In this document: piece by piece, positions 7,547 through 15,561 of the stretch
Position numbering within the stretch: the stretch's first letter is position 1
Layout: every line of letters starts with the position of its first letter
Assembly: GCA_946619625.1 (NCBI GenBank)
Contig: CAMOMF010000166.1
Location: 1 to 27,528 of the forward strand
Direction of reading: 5' to 3'
Length of the DNA stretch: 27,528 nucleotides
Origin: an uncultured Bacteroidales bacterium
Lineage (GTDB): Bacteria; Bacteroidota; Bacteroidia; Bacteroidales; Paludibacteraceae
Made by a program: the position numbers and the translations under genes
Notes under the pieces: generated by a model
Databases searched by the model: none
Told to the model about the DNA's origin: nothing
The model's input: the letters and a program-made list of their open reading frames with translations, nothing else

Positions 7547-8827
7547 TTGTACGCCCTTGCCGATTGCAATAATTTCTTCGTCAGTTGCGAACGTGTTTTT
7601 CGCCCCGACCTTTGGAACAAACCCGTCCTCGTCCTCTCGGGAAACGACGGGTGCGTCATCTCGCGTTCCAACGAAGCCAAAGCACTCGGTATCAAAATGG
7701 GCGTCCCGCTCTATCAGATACGCGACTTGGTACAAAAGCACCAAATAGCCTGTTTTTCCTCTAATTTCTCACTTTACGGCGACCTCTCACACCGAGTCAT
7801 GTCCATCCTCATGCGCAATACAACGCGTTTCGAGCAATACTCTATCGATGAAGGGTTTATCACCCTCAACCACCTTCCTCCTGAGCAGCACAAACCGTTC
7901 TGCGAAAAATTGGTACGCGACATCTATCAGGGAGTCGGCATCCCCGTCTCCATGGGGATTGCCCCCTCCAAGACACTTGCCAAGGTGGCGAGTAAGTACG
8001 CCAAGAAATACCCAGCCTACCACGGCGCCTGCGCGATTGATACCGACAACAAACGCCTGAAGGCACTCGGCACTTTCGACATCACCGATGTGTGGGGCAT
8101 TGGACGAAAAGCCTCCGCTAAACTGACAGACTACGGAATTACCACCGCCCTGAAGTTTGCCTCCATGAACGAGCGACAAGTACGCACCCTGCTCCACAAG
8201 CCCGGAGTTCTCACTTGGCGTGAACTGAACGGCATAGATTGTATCGACACCTCCGAAATTATTGCCAAGCAGTCGATTACCACATCCCGCACTTTCGCGC
8301 ACCCTATCAGCGACCGAAGGCTTTTGGAGCAGCAACTCGCCAATTTCTGCGACTCATGCGCCCGCAAATTGCGCATGCAGCGCTCCCTTTGCACGCAAAT
8401 AATTTTCTACATACACACCTCTTATTTCCGCACGGACATCACGCCCTGCCATATAGCACAAACCGTCAATCTCCCTGTCGCCACCGACAACACTGCCGAG
8501 ATTCTCTCCTATCTGCTCGCTGCATTCAGACCACTCTTCCGCGAGAACATGCAATTCAAGAAGGCTGGAGTCATTTTCTCCCGTATCATCCCCGCCGAGG
8601 CTGCCATGGCAGACCTGTTCGACACCCGCGACCGCACCAAGCACGCCGCCCTGCAGTCCACCATCGACAGGATTCGCAGCCGCCAGGGCAGGCAGTCGGT
8701 GCTGCTGGGCACACAACTGTCACCCCTCCCGCCATCAGGGGACGAACAAAGCGAACCTTACATTGCCGAGCACCAAAGTCCCCTCTACACCACCGATATC
8801 CGGCAAATCCTGCAAATTAAAATCTGA
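7547..8827 (+). CDS. umuC: Y-family translesion DNA polymerase UmuC
   Basis: UmuC is the catalytic subunit of the error-prone polymerase V that copies past DNA lesions. From a TTG start at 7547 the product is 426 residues, close to E. coli UmuC (422), and begins MYALADCNNFFVSCERVFRPDLW. With this start the metal-binding residues fall at D6, D101 and E102 (SIDEGF), the same numbers as in E. coli, which strongly supports the TTG over the upstream in-frame codon at 7466 that overlaps umuD. Thumb (IAPSKTLAKVASKYAKK) and helix-hairpin-helix (DVWGIGRKASAKL) elements are present, then the little-finger domain. The active-site A of SIDEAF is G here. It closes the rightward gene run. Confidence 0.95.
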   Translation: MYALADCNNFFVSCERVFRPDLWNKPVLVLSGNDGCVISRSNEAKALGIKMGVPLYQIRDLVQKHQIACFSSNFSLYGDLSHRVMSILMRNTTRFEQYSIDEGFITLNHLPPEQHKPFCEKLVRDIYQGVGIPVSMGIAPSKTLAKVASKYAKKYPAYHGACAIDTDNKRLKALGTFDITDVWGIGRKASAKLTDYGITTALKFASMNERQVRTLLHKPGVLTWRELNGIDCIDTSEIIAKQSITTSRTFAHPISDRRLLEQQLANFCDSCARKLRMQRSLCTQIIFYIHTSYFRTDITPCHIAQTVNLPVATDNTAEILSYLLAAFRPLFRENMQFKKAGVIFSRIIPAEAAMADLFDTRDRTKHAALQSTIDRIRSRQGRQSVLLGTQLSPLPPSGDEQSEPYIAEHQSPLYTTDIRQILQIKI

Positions 8828-9234
8828 GTACCCTCATTTTCACCTAAAAGTGCCATTTTTTTACCACTAAACTGCTGTCGCGTCAATTTTTCCACATTTT
8901 TTGGTAAATAATATACTATTATTTCGATATTTTTATGTAACTTTGCACCGTGAAATTGTGCGCAGGCATTTCTGCACCCCTTTTCACCCTTGCCGGGCAC
9001 TGCTGCCCCGCCCCGAATCCCGTCTCAATGCCGGTCTTACTACTGCCACTACCCCGGCATACCAACATGAGACCGCCAGCGGGTGATTAGTATACCGGCA
9101 CTATACTTTTTACAAACCAATTCCACTCTTGTGGCAAACAGGTTCCACTCTTGTGGCATACTTATACTACACGGTAAATAAAGCACCACACATATAGTAA
9201 ACATACACCAACCTGAAATAACAGAGAAACAAAT
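8828..9234 (+). promoter_or_regulatory. 407-bp promoter and structured leader of the T9SS protein gene
   Basis: No gene is seen here. A Bacteroidota -7 box TAACTTTG lies at 8938-8945 in GTAACTTTGCACC context; the -33 box is not convincing. The roughly 280-nt leader contains a two-part hairpin (GTCTCA 9022-9027 with TGAGAC 9068-9073; TGCCGG 9029-9034 with CCGGCA 9054-9059). It also has two copies of TTCCACTCTTGTGGCA, each a CCAC-TCTT-GTGG hairpin, at 9121-9136 and 9143-9158. No known riboswitch class could be matched. Confidence 0.55.
9121..9158. repeat. Tandem pair of 16-nt hairpin repeats in the leader
   Basis: TTCCACTCTTGTGGCA occurs at 9121-9136 and again at 9143-9158, a 22-nt period. Each copy folds as CCAC-TCTT-GTGG. 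They lie 77-114 nt before the start codon of the downstream gene. Confidence 0.85.
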
Positions 9235-12200
9235 ATGAAACACTCAGTTAAATTCATTCTTTTCCTTGCCGGACTCCTCCTCGGCATGGACACCCTGCAT
9301 GCACAAACGACAGTTACCTACGATTTTAACGCCTCAACTGCTTTAAATGACTGGACGTTCACGGTTTCAGACCCCGCCTATGTACAATATGCCCTGACCA
9401 ATTCGCTTCAAGGAATTACCAACACAGATAATTTCTTGGGAATGAGTTTTGTTTCAAAAAGCAAGCACTCCCTTACAATGGTAAGTACTGCGTCATATTC
9501 AAATATCTCAAACATTACTTTCGATGCCTGCGCAACAGACAATAGCAAGCCTACTTTCACTGTAAGTATTGTTGCCAGTGATGGGACAGAAACAGTTCTT
9601 ATTCAGGACGGTGCAACAAAAAGCACTTTTGGATCTACTGGCACAAAAAAATGGGCAAGGGCATACTCTCAAACAGTCAATAATCTTTCTGGACAAATCA
9701 AGTTTTACATGTATGCCTCCAGCTCAGGCAAATACGCTGCTTTAGACAATATTATTGTGACTTATGGTGCTGGCGGCGTTACTCCCCCGCCAACACCCCA
9801 GCCCGGACAGCCGTCCAATGACGCTACGCTCAGTGACCTCCAAGTGAACGGAACAACTATCTCCGGTTTCTCTGCAAACCCCACTTCCTACACCTATACC
9901 GTTGCGTCTGGGGTGACCGCCGTTCCCACTGTGACTGCCGTTGCCACCAAAGGAGACAGCGCTACTGTCAATATCACCGCCGCAACGACCATCCCCGGTA
10001 ACACTACTATTGTAGTCACCGCCCCTAACGGCACTACCACGAAGACCTACACTGTTCAGTTTGTGCAGCAGGGTTCAACCCCAATACCTGTTCCCTCCAG
10101 CGACGCTACGCTCAGTGACCTAAAGGTGAACAACACAACTATCACCGGTTTCTCTGCAAACACCACTTCCTACACATACACCATCGCTTCGGGGGTGACC
10201 ACCATACCTACCGTTTCTGCCACTGCCACCAAGGGAGACAGTGCCACGGTGAATATCACGCAGGCGACAAGTCTCACCGGCACAGCCACCATTCTGGTCA
10301 CTGCTCCTAACGGCACGACCACAAAGACCTATACCGTGCAGTTCTCGCAAGCAGGTACCACCCCCCAGCCGCCTGTCCCCGGCACCACCCTCACTCTCCA
10401 TGAGACCGAGGTGTATGAGTCTCCTGCCATTTCCGGTGGTTACGGCGGCACCCTATCCGTTTTCGGCGGACGGGAGGACGAGGGGTATTATGCTTCATTC
10501 GATAACAGCAACAACCTCTCCCTCACCACTGCACCTGTACAGAAATCGTCCGGTATAACCACGTCTCTGGATACCTATCATTTCAAGACTACTGACGGCT
10601 GGTTGGAAATGGAGACCTATACCAGTAAGTCCAATTACACCATGTCCGCAACGGACGAGTTCCAAGCCGGCAGTAGTGCTGTACACAAGCTGCTCAACAA
10701 TGCATACTACAAAATGCACATCAAGGGCTACGACCAGTTCTCTTTCATAGGTAAAGACAACAATGCTACAGAGAGCAAGGGCAAACACTTCGAGGTGTAC
10801 ATTGATGGTGTGAAGCAGAACATGACCCTTTCCGGCAGTGCTGCTATCCGACGCTTCGACATTTCCACCGGCGAGCATGTGATTGAAGTGCGGGGCGTGG
10901 GGGCCAGCAACAACGAGTTTTACGGGTTCTCGTTGCGTGTAGCCTACGTGCCCAAACTGAAACATATCAGCGGCAACGACTCCTCACAGGTCGTTTACCA
11001 GACAGCCGCTATCCGCCCTGTCACTTATTACCTCAAGAACCGCATCACCGATGCAGAACTCAATTGGGCGAATGGCAATGAAGCCACGGGTATCTTGCTC
11101 GTCAAGAGAGGCAGCGATGCTCAAGGTGACACACTCCAACTGCAAGGCACAGCCAGCTGCGCTGTAGGTACTTACCCATACACCATTTCCGCCAAGGACG
11201 AGACGGGCACTGTGATTACCACTGTCACCGGTCAGTTCAGTGTTGGCACCAAGGTGGACTGCACCTCCGGCAGTCTTACTACGTCCGTGTTTGCCAATAC
11301 GGCAATCAAGCCGATTATTTTCCGTTGCTACGTCACCGATATGAATAACGCCGTGTTTACATGGACCGGCACCCCCGCACCTGGACTCAATTACACCAAA
11401 GACGCGACTACGCATACGCTGACCCTCTCCGGCACTCCTACCACCCCGGGCACGTACAACTACACAGTCAGTGTACTTGGCGGAAACACGCTGGAAGGTA
11501 CAATCACCGTCAGGGACGACCAACCTACAGTCTATCCCGGCAAGCCGACATTACTCTATTTATACAAAGAAAAGGATACCGATGGGCTGCTCGATTATAT
11601 CGTTACCAGCAAAAAATACGGTTATTTTGCCCGCCCTGCTGCTGCCGAACTCGCCACAACGGACAAGTACAGCAATTTCGATGCTATTATTATCTCCGAG
11701 GACGTGGACGCCACCAACCAAGAGGCACTCGACATCGTCCGCTCTTTGCAGAAACCGGTCCTGAACATGAAGGTGTTCACCTATTCTTCGAACCGCCTGG
11801 GGTGGGGAGACCCTGACAATGGCAGTATCACCAATACCAAGGCAACTATCTTGCAATCAACGCACGAGATATTCAATGGCTTGAGTAAGAGCGAACTGGA
11901 GGTCATCTCTGCCGTGGAGGGCAACAAAGGCCTAATGACCGCAGATATAACCCACGGTGGCATTTGTCTGGCAACGGCACCTAAGCGTGGCGACAACTAC
12001 GACGACGATGGCGAGCCGCAGACTTTCATCCATGAGGTACGTGACCGCGGAGCCAAGTACCTGTCCCTGCCCATCGCCGCTTCTTCACTCGCCAACCTGA
12101 CTGCCGACGGCAAGCGTCTGTTCGACAACATGATCAGTTACCTCGTTTCCACAACCACTTCGGCTGTAAGTATTCCAACCGTACAAATCACCGCCTTCAG

Positions 12201-12639
12201 TATTGACGGCGTACAGGGCGTTATTGACCAGAACGCCAAGACGATCAACCTGACCATGCCCGCAGGTACCAACACCTCGGCACTGACACCGGTAGTCACG
12301 CTGGCGGATAGCAAACTGACGACGGTCAGCCCCGCCAATGGCGAGACGGTGGACTTCTCCGACTCACACTATGGGGTCATCTATACGGTCAGTGACTTTG
12401 TGACCAAGGTACGTTATACCGTCAAGGTGCGGGTCGCAACAGACTTGGAGGACATTCAGGCGGACGGTCTTGCCGTCCTTGGTGACCAACTGCGTAACAC
12501 GCAGGGCGTTTGGGTAAAAATCTACAATGTCAGTGGTCAACTGATTACCACTACCAACAGCGACTTCTCGTTCGAGAATCTGCCTCGCGGTCTGTATATC
12601 ATTCAGAGTGAGAACGCCCAACTGAAAGTTCTCCATTAA
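9235..12639 (+). CDS. Large secreted multidomain protein with T9SS type A sorting domain
   Basis: A 1134-residue exported protein. The signal peptide (1 to about 23) ends LHA|Q. A beta-sandwich of choice-of-anchor type (about 25-175) is followed by a Pro-rich linker, two nearly identical cadherin-like beta-sandwich repeats (about 194-278 and 288-372), a second sandwich that may bind ligand (about 385-580), two Ig-like domains (about 580-760), a Rossmann-like ThuA/GATase-like domain (about 767-970, LLYLYKEKDTDGLLDYIV, DAIIISEDVD), another beta domain (about 980-1065), and a C-terminal type IX sorting tail (VKIYNVSGQLITT to GLYIIQSENAQLKVLH). The tail predicts outer-membrane passage and surface attachment or release. 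No catalytic residues were recognised. It is monocistronic, with its own leader and two downstream hairpins. Domain names rest on pattern, not on a search. Confidence 0.85.
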   Translation: MKHSVKFILFLAGLLLGMDTLHAQTTVTYDFNASTALNDWTFTVSDPAYVQYALTNSLQGITNTDNFLGMSFVSKSKHSLTMVSTASYSNISNITFDACATDNSKPTFTVSIVASDGTETVLIQDGATKSTFGSTGTKKWARAYSQTVNNLSGQIKFYMYASSSGKYAALDNIIVTYGAGGVTPPPTPQPGQPSNDATLSDLQVNGTTISGFSANPTSYTYTVASGVTAVPTVTAVATKGDSATVNITAATTIPGNTTIVVTAPNGTTTKTYTVQFVQQGSTPIPVPSSDATLSDLKVNNTTITGFSANTTSYTYTIASGVTTIPTVSATATKGDSATVNITQATSLTGTATILVTAPNGTTTKTYTVQFSQAGTTPQPPVPGTTLTLHETEVYESPAISGGYGGTLSVFGGREDEGYYASFDNSNNLSLTTAPVQKSSGITTSLDTYHFKTTDGWLEMETYTSKSNYTMSATDEFQAGSSAVHKLLNNAYYKMHIKGYDQFSFIGKDNNATESKGKHFEVYIDGVKQNMTLSGSAAIRRFDISTGEHVIEVRGVGASNNEFYGFSLRVAYVPKLKHISGNDSSQVVYQTAAIRPVTYYLKNRITDAELNWANGNEATGILLVKRGSDAQGDTLQLQGTASCAVGTYPYTISAKDETGTVITTVTGQFSVGTKVDCTSGSLTTSVFANTAIKPIIFRCYVTDMNNAVFTWTGTPAPGLNYTKDATTHTLTLSGTPTTPGTYNYTVSVLGGNTLEGTITVRDDQPTVYPGKPTLLYLYKEKDTDGLLDYIVTSKKYGYFARPAAAELATTDKYSNFDAIIISEDVDATNQEALDIVRSLQKPVLNMKVFTYSSNRLGWGDPDNGSITNTKATILQSTHEIFNGLSKSELEVISAVEGNKGLMTADITHGGICLATAPKRGDNYDDDGEPQTFIHEVRDRGAKYLSLPIAASSLANLTADGKRLFDNMISYLVSTTTSAVSIPTVQITAFSIDGVQGVIDQNAKTINLTMPAGTNTSALTPVVTLADSKLTTVSPANGETVDFSDSHYGVIYTVSDFVTKVRYTVKVRVATDLEDIQADGLAVLGDQLRNTQGVWVKIYNVSGQLITTTNSDFSFENLPRGLYIIQSENAQLKVLH
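9814..10353 (+). repeat. Two ~258-bp direct repeats encoding cadherin-like domains
   Basis: The segments from about 9814-10071 and 10096-10353 encode two copies of an ATLSDLxVNxTTIxGFSAN module with a 282-bp (94-residue) offset. Blocks such as GACGCTACGCTCAGTGACCT are identical at DNA level (9820 and 10102), which points to a fairly recent in-frame duplication. Confidence 0.85.
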
Positions 12640-12666
12640 ACAACGTCCAAAGGTTTGACGTTGTTT
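12638..12666 (+). terminator. Stem-loop overlapping the stop codon of the T9SS protein gene
   Basis: AAACAACGTC (12638-12647) pairs perfectly with GACGTTGTTT (12657-12666) around a 9-nt loop. The left arm includes the last two bases of the TAA stop. The right arm ends in TTGTTTGAT, only a weak T tract. Confidence 0.6.
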
Positions 12667-12711
12667 GATACCCTTAGGCTGTTTGATTGTTTATTGATCA
12701 ACATACTCATA

Positions 12712-12741
12712 AATAAAGCCCCGCAATTGCGAGGCTTTATT
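12712..12741. terminator. Rho-independent terminator, possibly bidirectional
   Basis: AATAAAGCC-C-CGC (12712-12724), loop AATT, GCG-A-GGCTTTATT (12729-12741). The stem is strong and flanked by A/T on both sides, so it could stop the T9SS protein transcript on + and the pdxJ-tonB-DJ-1 transcript on -. Confidence 0.85.
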
Positions 12742-12811
12742 GTATTATATGCTCAAACAGCGTTCGGGCAATTTCAAACAATATCAAGCAACTTCAAACG
12801 CTAACCTGTCT

Positions 12812-12832
12812 CCCCTCTTCTCAGGAGAGGGG
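12812..12832. terminator. GC-rich hairpin after the DJ-1 gene
   Basis: CCCCTCT (12812-12818) pairs with AGAGGGG (12826-12832) around TCTCAGG, 13 bp beyond the stop of the leftward DJ-1 gene. There is no T tract, so it may be a processing or stability hairpin rather than a full terminator. Confidence 0.45.
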
Positions 12833-12844
12833 GTGGGGTGAGGT

Positions 12845-13372
12845 TTAGTACTGCGCAGCATCATAGACGGCATCGGCTACTTCGTTGCCTGCGAGGTGCT
12901 CAATGATACAAAAAGCAAAGTCGGAGGACAGACCCGGACCCTTGGCTGTAATGATATTTTTCGACTCAACCACCAGACCGCCCACATAGGCATCGCCCAG
13001 ATAAGACTCAAAGCCCGGATAGCAGGTGGCCTGTTTGCCTTTTAAAATACCCAAGTCGCCCAACACAGAGGGAGCAGCGCAAATAGCGGCTATCTGTTTG
13101 TTCTCGTCATTATGTTTGATAAGTAGTTCGCGCAGCCAGGCAAACTCGCCCAAACGGCGTGAACCACCCGGCAAAATGAGCATTTCTGCGTCTGCAAAAT
13201 CGCAATTCTTGTAATGCTTGTCTGCCTCCACATGAATACGGTGCGAACCGAGAACCATAATGTCTTCTTCACACGAAACTGTAGTAAGTTGAATGTTCGC
13301 ACGTCGGAGCAAATCGACTGTTGTCAGGGCTTCTATTTCTTCAAAACCCGTTGAGAGAAACAAATAATTCAT
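12845..13372 (-). CDS. DJ-1/PfpI family protein
   Basis: A 175-residue DJ-1/PfpI-superfamily protein of the ThiJ/YajL type, whose members act as glyoxalase/deglycase or redox-protective proteins in the cytoplasm. The nucleophile elbow is AAICAAPSVLG with C98, and the paired conserved glutamate is E12 in GFEEIEA. The LILPGG motif precedes the elbow and KGPGLSSDFAF lies near the C-terminus. Length is normal for the subfamily. It is the last gene of the leftward operon, 93 bp after tonB, with no clear promoter in the gap. Physiological substrate cannot be told from sequence. Confidence 0.9.
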   Translation of the reverse strand: MNYLFLSTGFEEIEALTTVDLLRRANIQLTTVSCEEDIMVLGSHRIHVEADKHYKNCDFADAEMLILPGGSRRLGEFAWLRELLIKHNDENKQIAAICAAPSVLGDLGILKGKQATCYPGFESYLGDAYVGGLVVESKNIITAKGPGLSSDFAFCIIEHLAGNEVADAVYDAAQY

Positions 13373-13465
13373 ACTTTTATTATATTTGTGTTGCGATTTT
13401 CTGCGTATACTATGGGCTTGGCTTGTCCTTCTTTAATACGGATACAGCACTCCCCATCCAGTAGG

Positions 13466-14296
13466 CTACCTGTTGGTGAAATTGTAGGTAATGGTGCCGA
13501 ACACATCGGGCGAGCCCTCTGCCGTTTCAGAGAAAGTGGCAAGTTTGGCGGCATTAACTGCGGCACTAATGAGGGCTTCGTTGGAGGTATTGGTACCTTG
13601 CCATTTCTTTGCCTCAACTACTTTCCCCGCGGCATTGACACGAATACTTACCACAACAATTCCTTCGTCGTTGGTGTCGTACTTCGGTGTAGTCAGTTTG
13701 CCCCTCAAATTACGACCGGCGAGGCTCACTTGGGGACCATTGCCGGAACCGGAACTGGCAGGATTACCCTTGACATCTCCCTGAGTAGTATTACCGGTGG
13801 TAGAACCCGAACCGGAGGTGCTGTTGCTGTTGTTGCCAAAAGCACCGCTCATCAGGCTCTTAGCCTTATCCCGTGCTGCCTGTTCCCGCGCAGCTTTCTC
13901 TGCAGCGGCTTTCTCCTTGGCAAGGCGCTCCGCCTCGATGCGAGCCAACTCTTCCTGACGCTGTTTCTCGCGGAGAGCTTCTTCTGCTGCGAGCCGTTTG
14001 CGCTCCTCTTCGGCTTTTTTCTGCAGGGCAAGGGACTCTTCATCTTCTTGCACTACCAGGTCGTTGGCTGAGGGGGCAGCGGGTGCAGGGGCAGGAGCAA
14101 CGACCTCGGGCACGGATTCGGCAGGAGTGAACTGTTCCGCTCCGCCGTCCACGTAGTCGCCAAGCGCCACTTCTATACCTTCCTCTTCCGGTACGTAGGG
14201 CGAGTCGAGATAAACGAACCACAACAACAGAAAGAGTATGAGCAGCGCCAACAGGGCTGCCACTATTCCCCATATTTTGCTTTTATACTGCTTCAA
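13466..14296 (-). CDS. tonB: Energy transducer TonB/TolA-like protein
   Basis: The 276-residue product transmits energy from the ExbB-ExbD motor to outer-membrane receptors. It has a short cytoplasmic N-terminus, one transmembrane helix (about 8-29), a Pro/Ala-rich stretch (PAPAPAAP), a long charged Lys/Glu/Ala coiled coil (about 85-148) as in TolA, a Ser/Gly/Thr-rich low-complexity linker (about 150-185), and a C-terminal domain (about 190-276) with VVVSIRVNAAGKVVEAK, the usual strand of the TonB C-terminal fold. The first base lies 35 bp after exbD. The coiled coil makes it hard to separate TonB from TolA by eye; the exbB-exbD context supports an energy transducer. Confidence 0.85.
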   Translation of the reverse strand: MKQYKSKIWGIVAALLALLILFLLLWFVYLDSPYVPEEEGIEVALGDYVDGGAEQFTPAESVPEVVAPAPAPAAPSANDLVVQEDEESLALQKKAEEERKRLAAEEALREKQRQEELARIEAERLAKEKAAAEKAAREQAARDKAKSLMSGAFGNNSNSTSGSGSTTGNTTQGDVKGNPASSGSGNGPQVSLAGRNLRGKLTTPKYDTNDEGIVVVSIRVNAAGKVVEAKKWQGTNTSNEALISAAVNAAKLATFSETAEGSPDVFGTITYNFTNR

Positions 14297-14331
14297 ACGG
14301 GTTGGTTTTTAGTTCCGGAAACCCGGGAGTG

Positions 14332-14739
14332 TTATTTTTTCGTAGCAATGACAAGTTTCATGTGGTGCTGGTTGGCAATGTCGAGCACGTTCACCACTTC
14401 TTTGTATGCAATATCTTCATCGGCATGCAGGGCGATGTACATCGTGGAGTCCTGCTCCTGAATACCACATAGGTAAGCGTCCAGCATATCCGCCTCAATT
14501 GGCACCGCTTTCTGTTTGCCCTGCGCCACCGAGTAGTTGCCCAAATTGTCGATAAACACCTTGGCAACGACCTGACGAGTATTGGTCTGCGCCTTGGACG
14601 AGGGTAGGTTGATTTTAATGTCGTTGGGCGCAGACATGGTGCTTGCCATCACAAAGAAAATGAGGAGCAGGAAAATCAAGTCTGTCATGGACGACATGGA
14701 GAAAGTTGCCTCTGCCTTATTTCTACGTTTTAGTGCCAT
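14332..14739 (-). CDS. exbD: Biopolymer transport protein ExbD/TolR
   Basis: A 135-residue inner-membrane protein of the ExbD/TolR family that forms the proton channel with ExbB. It has a basic N-terminus (MALKRRNKAEA), one transmembrane helix (about 18-36) carrying the essential proton-carrying aspartate D20 in SSMTDLIFLLLIFF, and a periplasmic domain ending HHMKLVIATKK. Length is typical. It lies between exbB (108 bp upstream) and tonB (35 bp downstream). Only one exbD copy is present, whereas many Bacteroidales loci, as I recall, carry two. Confidence 0.93.
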   Translation of the reverse strand: MALKRRNKAEATFSMSSMTDLIFLLLIFFVMASTMSAPNDIKINLPSSKAQTNTRQVVAKVFIDNLGNYSVAQGKQKAVPIEADMLDAYLCGIQEQDSTMYIALHADEDIAYKEVVNVLDIANQHHMKLVIATKK

Positions 14740-14847
14740 AAAACTATTTACAATTGGACAAATTTATGATTAGCGATTAATAATTGGAACAATTGAAAAA
14801 TAGAACAATAACTTGTCCAATCGCCAATTGTCCAATCGTCAATTTCT
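14740..14847. repeat. Reiterated ATTGGACAA-type spacer between exbB and exbD
   Basis: The 108-bp gap contains several copies of a short word in both orientations: ACAATTGGACAA near 14751, TTGTCCAATCG near 14813, and TTGTCCAATCG near 14828. The opposed copies could form a hairpin in the operon mRNA between the ExbB and ExbD reading frames. Confidence 0.6.
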
Positions 14848-15561
14848 TTATGCTCCGGGTTCGTTCAGCAGGTCAAGGAACTCCAGCGTGCGGGACTCCA
14901 GGATACGAACTACGCGGTCGATGCGCGACACGAGGAAGTTGTACGCAAAAATGCAGAGAATACCTACTATCAAACCGCCGATAGTGGTGACCATCGCCTG
15001 ATACATACCTTCGGAAAGGGCGGACAATTCAATCACGCCGCTGTTGGTGGTGGACATATTATAGAACACCTGCACCATACCGATTACCGTTCCCAAGAAA
15101 CCAATCATTGGGGCACCGCTGGCAATTGTGGCAAGGATAACGAGGTTCTTCTCCAGTTTGGCGACCTCCAGGTTGCCGACGTTCTCAATGGCGACCATCA
15201 CATCCTGCATAGGACGTCCTATGCGCGTGATACCCTTCTCTACCATGCGTGCAGAGGGAGTGTCCGTCTTTTGGCAAAGGGTAAGGGCTTGGTCCAGTTT
15301 GCCCTCGTGGATGTAGTCCTTGATGCGGTCCATAAACGACTTGTCCTCTTTCTGTGCCTGATGCAGAATAACCAGACGCTCCACAAACAGATAAACAGCG
15401 CAGGCAAACAGCACCGCAAGCAGGATCATTATCCATCCGCCATACTGCGCCATCGTCCAAAGGTTGATGGACTCTTGCGCCACTGCGGGAGTGGTCGCAT
15501 TCTCTACTACCTGTGCTGCGGCATTCAGAGTGTCAGTTAAATCGATTTGAAGCAGGTTCAT
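14848..15561 (-). CDS. exbB: Biopolymer transport protein ExbB (MotA/TolQ/ExbB proton channel)
   Basis: A 237-residue inner-membrane protein of the MotA/TolQ/ExbB family, the scaffold of the motor powering TonB. Three transmembrane helices are visible: WIMILLAVLFACAVYLFVERLVIL (about 43-66), the LVILATIASGAPMIGFLGTVIGMV segment, and a third in QAMVTTIGGLIVGILCIFAYNFLV. The GFLGTVIGM and TTIGGLIVGI motifs are family hallmarks. It begins with an extra periplasmic N-terminus (about 40 residues). Its ATG overlaps the pdxJ stop by 4 bp (ATGA), so the two genes are translationally coupled. Confidence 0.94.
   Translation of the reverse strand: MNLLQIDLTDTLNAAAQVVENATTPAVAQESINLWTMAQYGGWIMILLAVLFACAVYLFVERLVILHQAQKEDKSFMDRIKDYIHEGKLDQALTLCQKTDTPSARMVEKGITRIGRPMQDVMVAIENVGNLEVAKLEKNLVILATIASGAPMIGFLGTVIGMVQVFYNMSTTNSGVIELSALSEGMYQAMVTTIGGLIVGILCIFAYNFLVSRIDRVVRILESRTLEFLDLLNEPGA

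Noticed and set aside
8828..9234. Cobalamin or other known riboswitch in the leader
   Set aside because: Core conserved blocks of the cobalamin, SAM, TPP or FMN classes could not be found; only generic hairpins are visible.
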